Source: Kofleriaceae bacterium (lineage in GTDB: Bacteria; Myxococcota_A; Polyangia; Haliangiales; Haliangiaceae). Taken from it: a DNA stretch of 33,586 nucleotides. The stretch covers positions 1 to 33,586 of the forward strand of contig JANTGM010000060.1 in NCBI GenBank assembly GCA_024762925.1, read 5' to 3'. Position 1 is the first letter of the stretch. Every line of letters starts with the position of its first letter. A program made the position numbers and the translations under genes. This document shows positions 6,765-14,698 of this stretch, piece after piece. The notes beneath the pieces are model-generated. The model saw only the letters and a program-made list of their open reading frames with translations. It had not been told where the DNA came from and made no database searches.

Positions 6765-8705
6765 TCAGCGACCAAAGCGACGCGCGATTTCCGAGATACC
6801 AATGCGCAACAGGACCGGTCGCCCGTGAGGAGCGGCCCCGCGAAAATCGACAGAATCCATTGCCACCAGGAGCGACTGCACTTCTTGCGCGCTGAGCGTA
6901 TCGCCGGCACGGACAACCGAGTGGCACGCAACGGTTGCCAGCAGGTTCTCAACGATCTCGTCGATGGCGCGCCCCTGGCCGGTTCGCACAAGCTCATCCA
7001 ACACGCTCCGAAGTACGGCTTCCGGCTCGGCATTGCGCAGGCCAGAGGGCACAGCTTTGAGGGCGTAGGTCATGGTTCCGCCGCCGTCGCCAAAATCATC
7101 GAGTTCGAAGCCCAATGCCGCAAGCTGCTCGCCATGTGCCTCGGCTGCTGTGGCCTGCTTTGCATCCAGTGCGATGGTCTGCGGAAAGAGCAGTTTCTGC
7201 ACGGGCATGGTGCCTTCGCGATATCGGGAAAGCAGCTTATCAAGTTCGACGCGCTCGTGAGCCGCGTGCTGATCTAGCATGACAAGCTCACCATCGGCCT
7301 CGCAAAGAAGGTACGTCCGATCGAGCTGGCCGAGGTAGCGAAGCGAACCGAAAAACTCTGATCCGTGCTCGGGGGTGGCAGAGCCCTTGCCCGCTGTTGG
7401 CAGAGGCATCTCGGTTGCAGAAGCCTTCACTTCAACTTCCTTGGGCGCGTTTGCGACCAAAGCGTTCTGGGAGGGCCCCGACCCCTTTGACCGAACGGCG
7501 CGCGGAGCGGGTGGAGCTTCGTCGCGGACTTTGCGCCCCCACGGCAGCATGAGCTTGGCGTGCTCGCGGGCATAGCTCTTGGCTAACGCCGATGCCTCTT
7601 GCGGCATGTCCCCCCGAAGTCCCGGCGGCGTTTTCGAGGCGATAACCCGCATCTGCCCTCCCTCGGCCGCAGTTGCATCGGGCTTGCCCCATGGAGCATG
7701 CAAAACGCCTTGGCGGACAACCTGCCGAACGGCAGCATAGACGAGCTGCGGGTCGGAGAAGCGCACTTCGAGCTTCTGTGGATGCACATTCACGTCGACC
7801 TCGGATTTCGGGGTCTCGATCAGCACGACGGCAACAGGGTAGCGCCCGCGCGGAATGAGTTCATTGTAGCCCTGCATGATGGCGTGCAGAATCCCTCGAT
7901 CACGTATCGGCCTCTTGCCAACGAAGATTTGCAACCCTCTTGTCGTGCTCTGGGCCAAGTCGGGCGCTCCGAGAAACACCTGGACGGCAACGCCGCCATA
8001 CTCGCCGCAAACTGGTTCGATTTGAGCTCCGAGACGTGTGCCCATCACGGCCTGCACCCGGTCTTCGTAGTTGGTGTGCCCTGGCGCGTTCAGTGTTGTG
8101 CGTGAGCGGTTCTTCAGACGAATGTGAACACTCGGATTCGCAAGAGCCAGTTTGCTTACAACATCGGTGATGTGCGAAGTCTCGGTTGCTTCCCCCTTCA
8201 GAAATTTTCTGCGTGCAGGAACGTTGAAAAGCAAATCCGCCACCTCAATGCAGGTACCGACTGGGGCGCCAACCTGTGCTCTCTCGACAATGGTGCCGCC
8301 CTCGATTCGAATTTGATTGGCCGCAATCGTGCCATCCCCTCGTTCCCGGGTGGTAAGTGTCATCTTTGAGACTGAGGCAATCGAGGGAAGTGCCTCTCCG
8401 CGAAAGCCAAATGTTCCCAGGCCAAAGAGGTCTTCGATGGCGCGAAGCTTGGACGTGGCATGTCGCTGCAGAGCCAATTCGGCAGCACTCGCCGACATTC
8501 CCACCCCATTGTCGAGCACTCGAATTCGCGTCTTGCCGCCCCCCTCAATCTCAACCGAAATATGTGAGGCGCCCGCGTCGAGAGCATTCTCTACGAGTTC
8601 CTTAACTACCGAGGCGGGACGTTCGACGACCTCCCCTGCGGCAATCTGATTGACGAGCACATCCGGTAGAACCTGAATTTCCCTTTGCACTTCATTGCCC
8701 GCCAT
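6765..8705 (-). CDS. mutL: DNA mismatch repair protein MutL
   Basis: A 646-aa MutL. The start is the ATG at 8705, preceded by GAAGGGAG; the frame is open further upstream but without similarity. The N-terminal GHKL ATPase is intact: ELVENALDAGA, DNGVGM, ATSKL and GFRGEALPSIASV. A variable linker spans about 350-455. The C-terminal dimerisation domain carries DQHAAHERVELD at 478-489, ACHS at 593-596 and APHGRP at 625-630, ending in FGR. In MutL proteins with endonuclease activity the motifs are DQHA(X)2E(X)4E, ACxxA and CPHGRP; here the final Glu is Asp489 and the Cys is Ala625. MutL links mismatch recognition by MutS to strand incision. First gene of an operon with miaA, accA and the rhomboid gene; divergent from the gene at 8892. 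Confidence 0.96.
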   Translation of the reverse strand: MAGNEVQREIQVLPDVLVNQIAAGEVVERPASVVKELVENALDAGASHISVEIEGGGKTRIRVLDNGVGMSASAAELALQRHATSKLRAIEDLFGLGTFGFRGEALPSIASVSKMTLTTRERGDGTIAANQIRIEGGTIVERAQVGAPVGTCIEVADLLFNVPARRKFLKGEATETSHITDVVSKLALANPSVHIRLKNRSRTTLNAPGHTNYEDRVQAVMGTRLGAQIEPVCGEYGGVAVQVFLGAPDLAQSTTRGLQIFVGKRPIRDRGILHAIMQGYNELIPRGRYPVAVVLIETPKSEVDVNVHPQKLEVRFSDPQLVYAAVRQVVRQGVLHAPWGKPDATAAEGGQMRVIASKTPPGLRGDMPQEASALAKSYAREHAKLMLPWGRKVRDEAPPAPRAVRSKGSGPSQNALVANAPKEVEVKASATEMPLPTAGKGSATPEHGSEFFGSLRYLGQLDRTYLLCEADGELVMLDQHAAHERVELDKLLSRYREGTMPVQKLLFPQTIALDAKQATAAEAHGEQLAALGFELDDFGDGGGTMTYALKAVPSGLRNAEPEAVLRSVLDELVRTGQGRAIDEIVENLLATVACHSVVRAGDTLSAQEVQSLLVAMDSVDFRGAAPHGRPVLLRIGISEIARRFGR

Positions 8706-8891
8706 GGCTCCCTTCGTACCACGCCCCAATGACACCCTTCGAAGCTCGGTAACATACAGGGATCGCCGTCGTGCAAACACACAAACAAACACTGCGCGTC
8801 GTCGAAGAGGTTGCGCACGCGTCGTTCCTCGCGAACTCTGAGTGTCGATCCAGAAGGACCATGAGAGGTATTCTGATTTCAAGCCTGGCCC

Positions 8892-9152
8892 ATGAGCACA
8901 GGAGAACGTATCGGTCAATTGAACTCTATCGACACAAAGACGGGTGCTGGCACATACTTCGAAGTCGTGGAAGCGAGCGACATCGGCAACGATGGCCTCA
9001 TCGAATTCGTGGATACCGAACGAGCCCTACAGCGTCACCGATTTGGCAGGGACTATCACGCCCGTGTTTCCCCAGAAACGCACTGCGAACACAATTCATC
9101 GCCGCGTATTTTCTTGCGCACCTTGCACCGAGGAGCTAGCTTCCCTGTGTAA
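8892..9152 (+). CDS. Small hypothetical protein, coupled to SDR gene
   Basis: An 86-aa protein starting with ATG at 8892. No family recognised and no obvious membrane segment or signal. The first 60 residues have ordinary protein-like composition (for example GTYFEVVEASDIGNDGLIEF); the last 25 are more basic and less convincing. The main support for translation is its stop codon, which overlaps the next start as TAATG (9150-9154), the same arrangement as at the next junction. There is no good ribosome site ahead of its ATG. It is divergent from mutL across 186 bases. Confidence 0.5.
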   Translation: MSTGERIGQLNSIDTKTGAGTYFEVVEASDIGNDGLIEFVDTERALQRHRFGRDYHARVSPETHCEHNSSPRIFLRTLHRGASFPV

Positions 9153-10177
9153 TGAGTGACGCACCCAAGCCCGCCCCCGCAGTCGTTGCTCTCACAGGTG
9201 CGTGCACCGATTTGGGGGTAGAGACACTTCGCCGACTTAGCGACGATCCAACGATCGAAACCCTCATCGCACTCGATGTATCGGCTCCTGATGTCATCAG
9301 CGACAAGGTGAAGTTCGTCCATCTCGACCTGAGCCAACCTGGTGCCGGAATGCGAATCGCTGATGTACTTGAGGAGTACAAGCCAGACACGTTTGTGCAT
9401 GCAGCATTCCTGAGCGCCCCAACACACGACGGTGCATGGGCCCACGAACTTGAGGACGTCGGAACCATGCATGTGCTCGATGCGTGTGCGCGCCAGCAAC
9501 CGCAACGCTTGGTGTTGTTCTCAACGACTCTGGTGTATGGGGCCAAGCCAGATCAGCCAGCCTATCTTCGTGAAGACGCGAAGCTTGGCGGCGTGACAGA
9601 ATCTCGCTTCATCAACGATCGCATTCGCGCCGAAGAACAGGTTCTGCGCTTTGCCCGCAATCATCCGAACATCGACGTTTGCTCGCTGCGATTCGCAAAA
9701 TTGCTGGGACCCAACTCAGACAACCTCTTCACGCGATTTTTGTCGCGCCCAGTGGCTCCCACTCTCACAGGATTCGATCCGTTAATGCAGTGTGTTCACG
9801 AGGACGATGCGATTCGAGCCATACTCTTGGCGATTCGAAAGAGCGCCCGCGGGGCCTTCAACATCGTCGGCAAGGATGTCTTGCCCTATACCACCCTGCT
9901 GGCACTACTCGGTCGGCTTCCGCTCCCGCTGCCAAAGGGGTTTGCGAAGTTCATCGGAAAAGCCATGTGGGCGACCAAACTAAGTGAAGTTCCTAGTACG
10001 ATGATCGATCACTTGCAGTACAGCTGTGTTGCCGATGCGACCAGAGCCCGCGAAACACTGGGATTTGAGGCAAAGTACGACATTCGACAAACCTTGGCGG
10101 AGTTTCTTGGCATGCCCATGGAACCCGAAATGCACTCGCCCAAACCTGCCACTCGCACTGCAACCTGGATGAACTAA
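9152..10177 (+). CDS. NAD-dependent epimerase/dehydratase-like (extended SDR) protein
   Basis: A protein of 341 aa with an extended short-chain dehydrogenase fold. Near the N-terminus VALTGACTDLG matches the glycine-rich nucleotide-binding motif, followed by LDVSAPD and FVHLDLSQ where the cofactor acidic residue and the conserved Asp are expected. VHAAFL and LVLFSTTLVYG match strands 4 and 5 with the catalytic-site Ser/Thr. Where YxxxK should occur the protein reads SRFINDRIRAEE, so Tyr is Phe and Lys is Arg. RFAKLLGP and VHEDDAIRAI match the substrate-binding half. Known: YxxxK is the proton donor pair in SDRs, so ordinary redox catalysis is doubtful. The gene overlaps its neighbours on both sides by TAATG and probably works with the acyltransferase downstream in lipid metabolism; that is inference. 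Confidence 0.8.
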   Translation: MSDAPKPAPAVVALTGACTDLGVETLRRLSDDPTIETLIALDVSAPDVISDKVKFVHLDLSQPGAGMRIADVLEEYKPDTFVHAAFLSAPTHDGAWAHELEDVGTMHVLDACARQQPQRLVLFSTTLVYGAKPDQPAYLREDAKLGGVTESRFINDRIRAEEQVLRFARNHPNIDVCSLRFAKLLGPNSDNLFTRFLSRPVAPTLTGFDPLMQCVHEDDAIRAILLAIRKSARGAFNIVGKDVLPYTTLLALLGRLPLPLPKGFAKFIGKAMWATKLSEVPSTMIDHLQYSCVADATRARETLGFEAKYDIRQTLAEFLGMPMEPEMHSPKPATRTATWMN

Positions 10178-11199
10178 TGTCGGACTCCAAGCAAGAAAAA
10201 CACTCCAAAGCTGCAGGCACCCCGGCCCCAAGAAACGCCGCCGAATGGGGCGACGAAGACAGCTTTCTCGGTGCGGAAGCGGCGTTGCCACCGGGCGAGT
10301 ACGGGCAGACGATTCCTTCGCACCTGCCCGACCCAATCGCACAAGCTCGCGTCCTTCGAGAGCTTCAGCGACGGGTGCGGTCAACGCTCTCGCCCGCATT
10401 CCCTGTGGAAGTAAAGAGGCCACTGCCTGGTGCCGCACTACTTGCGGGCTATCGCCACTTTGCGTTGCGCTCGCGATCGTTGGTGGTTGATGAGTTTGGC
10501 CGAGACCCCGACTACTGCGAGATGGCAAAGCCCACCTTGGATCTTCTCTACCGGCACTGGCTTCGAATCAAACTCGAAGGCCTCGAGAACCTGCCGACCG
10601 ATGGTGGTGCGATTCTCGTCTGCAATCACACCGGAACGCTCCCATACGACGCAACAATGCTCATGCATGGTGTTGCAACCGAACACCCCCTGCACCTCCA
10701 AGTGCGCCCGCTTCTCGAAGATCGTCTCGCGCGAAAAGCCTTTCTCGGAGTTGGACTTCGCAAGCTGGGAGCAGTTCGCGCATGCCAGGAGAATGCCACC
10801 AGGCTGCTCGATCGCGGTTCCCTGGTTGCCGTCTTTCCCGAAGGTCGCCGTGCACTTCTCAAAGAGCCAACCTCTCCCCAAAACTTGCAGCGCTTTGGTC
10901 GCGGAGGATTTGTCCGACTCGCCCTCAGAACTGGTGCTCCACTGGTGCCTGTGGCGATTGTGCCCCGCCCCACTCGATGGCTGCCAGATTCGGCCGCGAG
11001 GCGCATTCACGCAACCGCCCGGCTCGCACTTTTTCCCACTCCCGGTCCATGGACGATTCAGATTGGCAAACCCGTTGATCTCAGTGCGAAACTCCCAGAA
11101 TCAGACCGCGAAGAACGGGTTCTTGTGGCGGAAGAAGCACAGCAAATCAGGATGCAAGTTATTGCAATGATTAACCAAAGTCTAACTTCAACCACTTAG
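10177..11199 (+). CDS. Lysophospholipid acyltransferase family protein (MGAT-like)
   Basis: A 340-aa protein. After a polar N-terminus of about 110 residues, the PlsC-type acyltransferase domain begins near GLENLPTDGGAILVCNHTG. The catalytic His is in NHTGTLPYDA, which is the longer-spaced form seen in the MGAT-like branch of the family, not the usual HX4D. The substrate-binding block is VAVFPEGRRALLKEP, followed by FGRGGFVRLALRTGAPLVPV, a stretch characteristic of the same branch. Such enzymes transfer acyl groups from acyl-CoA or acyl-ACP to glycerolipids at the inner membrane. The ATG overlaps the stop of the SDR-like gene (TAATG), so the pair is translationally coupled. The TPR gene follows after 53 bases. 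Confidence 0.88.
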   Translation: MSDSKQEKHSKAAGTPAPRNAAEWGDEDSFLGAEAALPPGEYGQTIPSHLPDPIAQARVLRELQRRVRSTLSPAFPVEVKRPLPGAALLAGYRHFALRSRSLVVDEFGRDPDYCEMAKPTLDLLYRHWLRIKLEGLENLPTDGGAILVCNHTGTLPYDATMLMHGVATEHPLHLQVRPLLEDRLARKAFLGVGLRKLGAVRACQENATRLLDRGSLVAVFPEGRRALLKEPTSPQNLQRFGRGGFVRLALRTGAPLVPVAIVPRPTRWLPDSAARRIHATARLALFPTPGPWTIQIGKPVDLSAKLPESDREERVLVAEEAQQIRMQVIAMINQSLTSTT

Positions 11200-11252
11200 C
11201 TGCACGACTCCAAAGCGCTAGCGCACAGATAGCATTCCCGCTAGCATGATCC

Positions 11253-11816
11253 ATGGAACTCAAAGCCATGGAAACCCCAGATCAGAGCCAATCGCAGTTT
11301 GAGGCGACACTCGATGAAGCACGGGCCCTGCTCGCCGGGGATTGCGAGAATCATGACGCCACTGTGGCGAACGCGTTGGTGACTCGAGCGCTGTCTCTGC
11401 GCCCTGAGTCATGTTCCGCATGGACGCTCAAGTGCCAAGTGCATTCCACGCTGGGTGACGATACTGCCGCGCTTGCCGCCATTGAGATGGCGATTCGATT
11501 CAACCCAACATCCGCGGAAACCCTGTACTGGCGTGCAGCTGTTCTCTCTGATCTCGGTCGCCACTCCGATGCGCTTAAGACCATTCATCGCTGCTTTCGC
11601 TATGTGCAGAGTGACGACGCATGGCTGCTTGAGGACTTGTACTGCGAGAAAGCGATGGTCCTAAACGCAATTGGTCGCGACGATGAGGCTGTTGCAACCT
11701 ACGAGGCCGGGCTTCGGCGATGCCCGCGTTCGTCCTTGCTCAAAGCGGGGCTTGCACCGCTGCGTCGCGCCACCGCTCGTGAGAGCTTGACCTTGCTTCA
11801 GGGCGGCACGCGCTAA
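11253..11816 (+). CDS. TPR-repeat protein
   Basis: A 187-aa soluble protein with no signal peptide. Three to four tetratricopeptide repeats can be read: ALVTRALSLRPESCSAW, ALAAIEMAIRFNPTSAE, ALKTIHRCFRYV and AVATYEAGLRRCPRSS, each with the helix-turn-helix pattern and terminal proline. TPRs mediate protein-protein contact; no partner is known. Starts are possible at ATG 11253 or at ATG 11268. It may be the last gene of the 8892-11816 string, but the 53-base gap, with a small palindrome GCGCTAGCGC at 11215-11224, could hold its own promoter. Confidence 0.75.
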   Translation: MELKAMETPDQSQSQFEATLDEARALLAGDCENHDATVANALVTRALSLRPESCSAWTLKCQVHSTLGDDTAALAAIEMAIRFNPTSAETLYWRAAVLSDLGRHSDALKTIHRCFRYVQSDDAWLLEDLYCEKAMVLNAIGRDDEAVATYEAGLRRCPRSSLLKAGLAPLRRATARESLTLLQGGTR

Positions 11817-11867
11817 ACCGCGCGACAAGACAAGATGTAGCCGCGCGAACCGAGCGCCATCAAACCA

Positions 11868-11897
11868 CAAAGAACCTACACCGCAAAGAACCTACAC
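11868..11897. repeat. Two-copy 16-base-period direct repeat over a stop codon
   Basis: The 14-base sequence CAAAGAACCTACAC occurs at 11868-11881 and again at 11884-11897. The second copy contains the stop codon (11892-11894) of the minus-strand histidine kinase; the first lies just beyond it. A local duplication, possibly slippage. Confidence 0.8.
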
Positions 11898-13097
11898 AGG
11901 CGCCGAAACGCTGAGATCGTCAGCTGGAGGGTTTGCCTTGGCGTGCTCGTCCAGTACCGAATCGGGAAGACGCAGAACAAAACATGCTGGCAAGGCAGGC
12001 CTCTCGGTGACGGAAATGCTGCCCCGATGGGCCACAGCCGCGAGCCGACAGAAGTACAGCCCTAAGCCTCGGTTTGCGCGTGCCCCTTTGCGGCGCCCTT
12101 CAAGCCGATAGTAGCGCTCAAACATGCGCTCGCGTTCTGCTTCGGGAATCGCGGGCCCATTGTTGCCCACCTCGACAATCAAGTCTGCGCCGTCAGCAAA
12201 CACCGAGAGGGCGACCTGGCCCTTGCGCGGAGCGTAGCGAACTGCGTTGTCGAGAAGGTTCTCCAGAATGCGGCCAATCAATTGTCGGTCAAATCTCGCT
12301 TGCAAGCCAACTGGGCATGAGACATCGAGCGAGAGTTTTCGCGCCGCGGTTGCCGTCTTGTAAAAGGTTGGCATGCGGCCGACGAATTTGTGCACGTCAA
12401 TGTGCTCTGGACTCGCCTGCAAGAGACCACCTTCAAACTCCTCCACATCCAAGAGCCCTGCCACCATGCTTAGAGTTCGCGAACTAAGCTCCGAGAGGTC
12501 GGTAAGGCATTGTCCTGCCATCGGATTCGCTGTGTCCTCCAAGGCCTCCTCAAGCAGTTGCACATTGCCGACAATGGCCGACAACGGATTGCGAAGGTCG
12601 TGCACAATCAGGGCGGCAAGGGTACGGCGGCGCTCTTGCTCGCGCTCAAGTTCGGCATTCAGATTGACAAGGTCTGCCTGAACTTGCTGCCTGGCGATGA
12701 GGGCAGCAACTCGCACGAGAAACTCTTTGGGCGAAACCGGGGTAGCCACGAAGTCATCGCAAGCACCGGCAAAGCCCTCCACCTCGGCCTCGATGCGATG
12801 CCGGTCTCCAAACGCAATAACCGGCAAGAATGCCTGCTTTCCTGCCCGTTCTTTGAGTTTCTGACCAAGCTCAATCGAACTCGGTGCCGTCAAATCCAGA
12901 CTCACCACAGCAGCTCCCAACAGGGACGGCTCACAGTGCGCTAGGGCTTCCTCGCCGCTTGTGAACACAGCGCAGTGATAGTTCATCTGCTCTAGCGCAC
13001 TCACTAGGAGTTGCACTTCCTCAGATTGCGGCTCCTTGTGAACCACGACAACTTTTGCGCCGGCTCCGGTGTCTTCAGGGGGCGGACTCTTGCTCAT
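11892..13097 (-). CDS. Receiver-histidine kinase hybrid
   Basis: A soluble kinase of 401 aa taking the ATG at 13097; a TTG at 13115 would overlap the upstream gene by 8 bases. Residues about 14-136 are a receiver. The strand with the phosphoacceptor keeps Asp (SLDLTAP, about D68), but the acidic pair is replaced (VVVVHKEP) and the conserved Lys is replaced (VATPVS, Thr for Lys). A coiled coil (about 137-160) leads to the HisKA motif VHDLRNPL with His166, then the ATPase domain: N-box ENLLDNAVRYAP, G1 variant NNGPAIP, F-box FERYYR and G2 GLGLYFC. Histidine kinase activity looks possible. No transmembrane segment is seen, so it is likely cytosolic. It lies 10 bases after the FHA-GGDEF gene and is probably co-transcribed with it. 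Confidence 0.88.
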   Translation of the reverse strand: MSKSPPPEDTGAGAKVVVVHKEPQSEEVQLLVSALEQMNYHCAVFTSGEEALAHCEPSLLGAAVVSLDLTAPSSIELGQKLKERAGKQAFLPVIAFGDRHRIEAEVEGFAGACDDFVATPVSPKEFLVRVAALIARQQVQADLVNLNAELEREQERRRTLAALIVHDLRNPLSAIVGNVQLLEEALEDTANPMAGQCLTDLSELSSRTLSMVAGLLDVEEFEGGLLQASPEHIDVHKFVGRMPTFYKTATAARKLSLDVSCPVGLQARFDRQLIGRILENLLDNAVRYAPRKGQVALSVFADGADLIVEVGNNGPAIPEAERERMFERYYRLEGRRKGARANRGLGLYFCRLAAVAHRGSISVTERPALPACFVLRLPDSVLDEHAKANPPADDLSVSAPV

Positions 13098-13107
13098 CTC
13101 GATACGA

Positions 13108-13998
13108 CTATCCAATTACCCGGTTCCGGCCCTGCTCTTTGGCGAGGTAGAGTTTTTCATCTGCCAGCTTCACCAGATCTTCTGGGGCTTGCAACTCTGG
13201 AGTTAGGCACGCCACACCAACAGAGACCGTCAGAGGAATTCTTACGTCCTCAAATTCGAAGACAGTGCGTTCAACCAGCATACGCACCTTCTCGGCAAAG
13301 GCTGTTGCGTTTGCCGTGTCAATCTCGGGAAGTACAATCGCAAACTCCTCACCACCATATCGAGCGAGTATATCCTCACGGCGAATGCGAGTTTTGATCG
13401 TAGCCGCAAGCTGTCGCAAGATGTGATCGCCTGCAAGGTGACCGTGGGTATCGTTGATCTCCTTGAAGTGATCAATGTCGAACATGATCAGCGAGAGGTT
13501 TCGCCGATAGCGATGTGCGCGACCAATCTCACGCTCGAGAGTTTCCACGAAGTAGCGCTTGTTGAAAATCTGCGTGAGGCCGTCGATGGTCGTGAGGCGA
13601 TAAATCTCCTCGTGGTAGGCGTTTTCGATATTGGTGCCGACGAGGAACTTGAAGATGCACCGCCCAACCTTGATGAAGTCGCCATCGCGGAGCACGTACT
13701 CATCCACGAGTTCATCGTTGACATACGTGCCATTTGTGGACCCAAGGTCGCGCAGGAGCACAGTCTGCCCCGTGTTGATGAGTTTGCAGTGGTTGCGGGA
13801 AACCGACTCTTGATCAATTTGCACATCGGCACTGGAAGACCTGCCAATGGAAACGTTTTTCTGGTCGACGTTGTACTTCTTGCCGAGGTCCAACCCGTAG
13901 ATCACCACAAGGCAAGCGTCTCGCGTTGCGGCAGGTTTCGCTGCAACGTTCGCGATGACGGTGACGACCGTCTTATTTCCCACTCCCGTGTCACTCAA
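13108..13998 (-). CDS. FHA-GGDEF diguanylate cyclase
   Basis: A 296-aa protein. Residues about 28-118 form an FHA domain, which binds phosphothreonine: [22 protein letters not shown] and [12 protein letters not shown]. Residues about 135-296 form a GGDEF domain that makes cyclic di-GMP from two GTP: metal site [15 protein letters not shown], active-site motif GGEEF (215-219) and product-inhibition site RRED (206-209) at the correct five-residue spacing. Catalysis and feedback inhibition both look intact. The start is uncertain: the frame begins at a TTG (13998), with a GTG at codon 6. The histidine kinase gene follows after 10 bases. A Ser/Thr kinase that would supply the FHA ligand is not in the window. 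Confidence 0.93.
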   Translation of the reverse strand: MSDTGVGNKTVVTVIANVAAKPAATRDACLVVIYGLDLGKKYNVDQKNVSIGRSSSADVQIDQESVSRNHCKLINTGQTVLLRDLGSTNGTYVNDELVDEYVLRDGDFIKVGRCIFKFLVGTNIENAYHEEIYRLTTIDGLTQIFNKRYFVETLEREIGRAHRYRRNLSLIMFDIDHFKEINDTHGHLAGDHILRQLAATIKTRIRREDILARYGGEEFAIVLPEIDTANATAFAEKVRMLVERTVFEFEDVRIPLTVSVGVACLTPELQAPEDLVKLADEKLYLAKEQGRNRVIG

Positions 13999-14052
13999 AA
14001 CGAAACCACCACCAACGATACTAGATGCCGCGCCATTATCCTAGTGGCCGAC

Positions 14053-14568
14053 CTACCGCTCATGGGGTTCTTCTGACGCACATAGGAGCCGGTCATCGCC
14101 GTCTTGCCGACATAGCAGTACGTCCTCAAGGTGATAGCCACCATGAACATAGCGGTAGTTTTGCACCAAGAAGCGGCTCCCTTTGCCCATGCGCCACCAC
14201 ACCCGCAATGGCGAAAATCCGGCCTCGCCTTGGCCCGCAACTACCTCGAGTGTCGAGCCTGCGATGGTGCCTATGTAGCGCGAACATCCGTCATTGTCGG
14301 TAAAGAGGTTCCACGAGCAATTGCCTGCATTGCACAGGCGGCGATCTGCGAAGACACGTTCCTTGTGCCCGTCCCCGTTGAGATCTCGGTGTGCTGGCTT
14401 CAGACTTGGATCGTCGGAGAGCACACCGGCGGTCTTTGGGTTGGCGCAACTGCCAATTGCCAAATTGGCAGCTACCGTGGGTCGACGTTTTGCTGGCCCA
14501 CCGCAAGCGCCAAGCGCAACAAGTGGAACGAGGGCCCCGTGTAACCCCCGATAAATTCCGAATCTCAT
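14053..14568 (-). CDS. Lipoprotein with DxNxDG motif, unknown function
   Basis: A 171-aa protein starting with ATG at 14568, with GAAGG about 8-12 bases upstream. The N-terminus is a lipoprotein signal with lipobox LGAC at about residue 21. The mature part carries HRDLNGDGHKER, a calcium-binding-like DxNxDG loop as in FG-GAP/VCBS repeats, and several cysteines (CNAGNCSW, DNDGC). It is probably membrane-anchored and extracytoplasmic. The gene precedes the FHA-GGDEF gene by 54 bases on the same strand, so it may share the transcript. It is divergent from the penicillin-binding protein at 14699. No named family is recognised. Confidence 0.78.
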   Translation of the reverse strand: MRFGIYRGLHGALVPLVALGACGGPAKRRPTVAANLAIGSCANPKTAGVLSDDPSLKPAHRDLNGDGHKERVFADRRLCNAGNCSWNLFTDNDGCSRYIGTIAGSTLEVVAGQGEAGFSPLRVWWRMGKGSRFLVQNYRYVHGGYHLEDVLLCRQDGDDRLLCASEEPHER

Positions 14569-14698
14569 TCGGTTGGCCTTCTACTTCTTGCGCGTCCCAC
14601 CGCAACTCGTTTGGAGTGATTCATTTTCAGCTTGCGCAGTATGCACCTTTTTTGCGACTCACTGGGCTCCGCGGGACAATGGTCGTCCGCAACCTCCT

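Noticed and set aside
8706-8918. N-terminal extension of MutL to 8918
   Set aside because: The sequence has no MutL similarity; the ATG at 8705 has a good ribosome site and begins the conserved domain.
8771-9139. 122-codon plus-strand ORF overlapping the small protein gene
   Set aside because: Arg/His-rich, no plausible fold, and the competing frame has the TAATG coupling.
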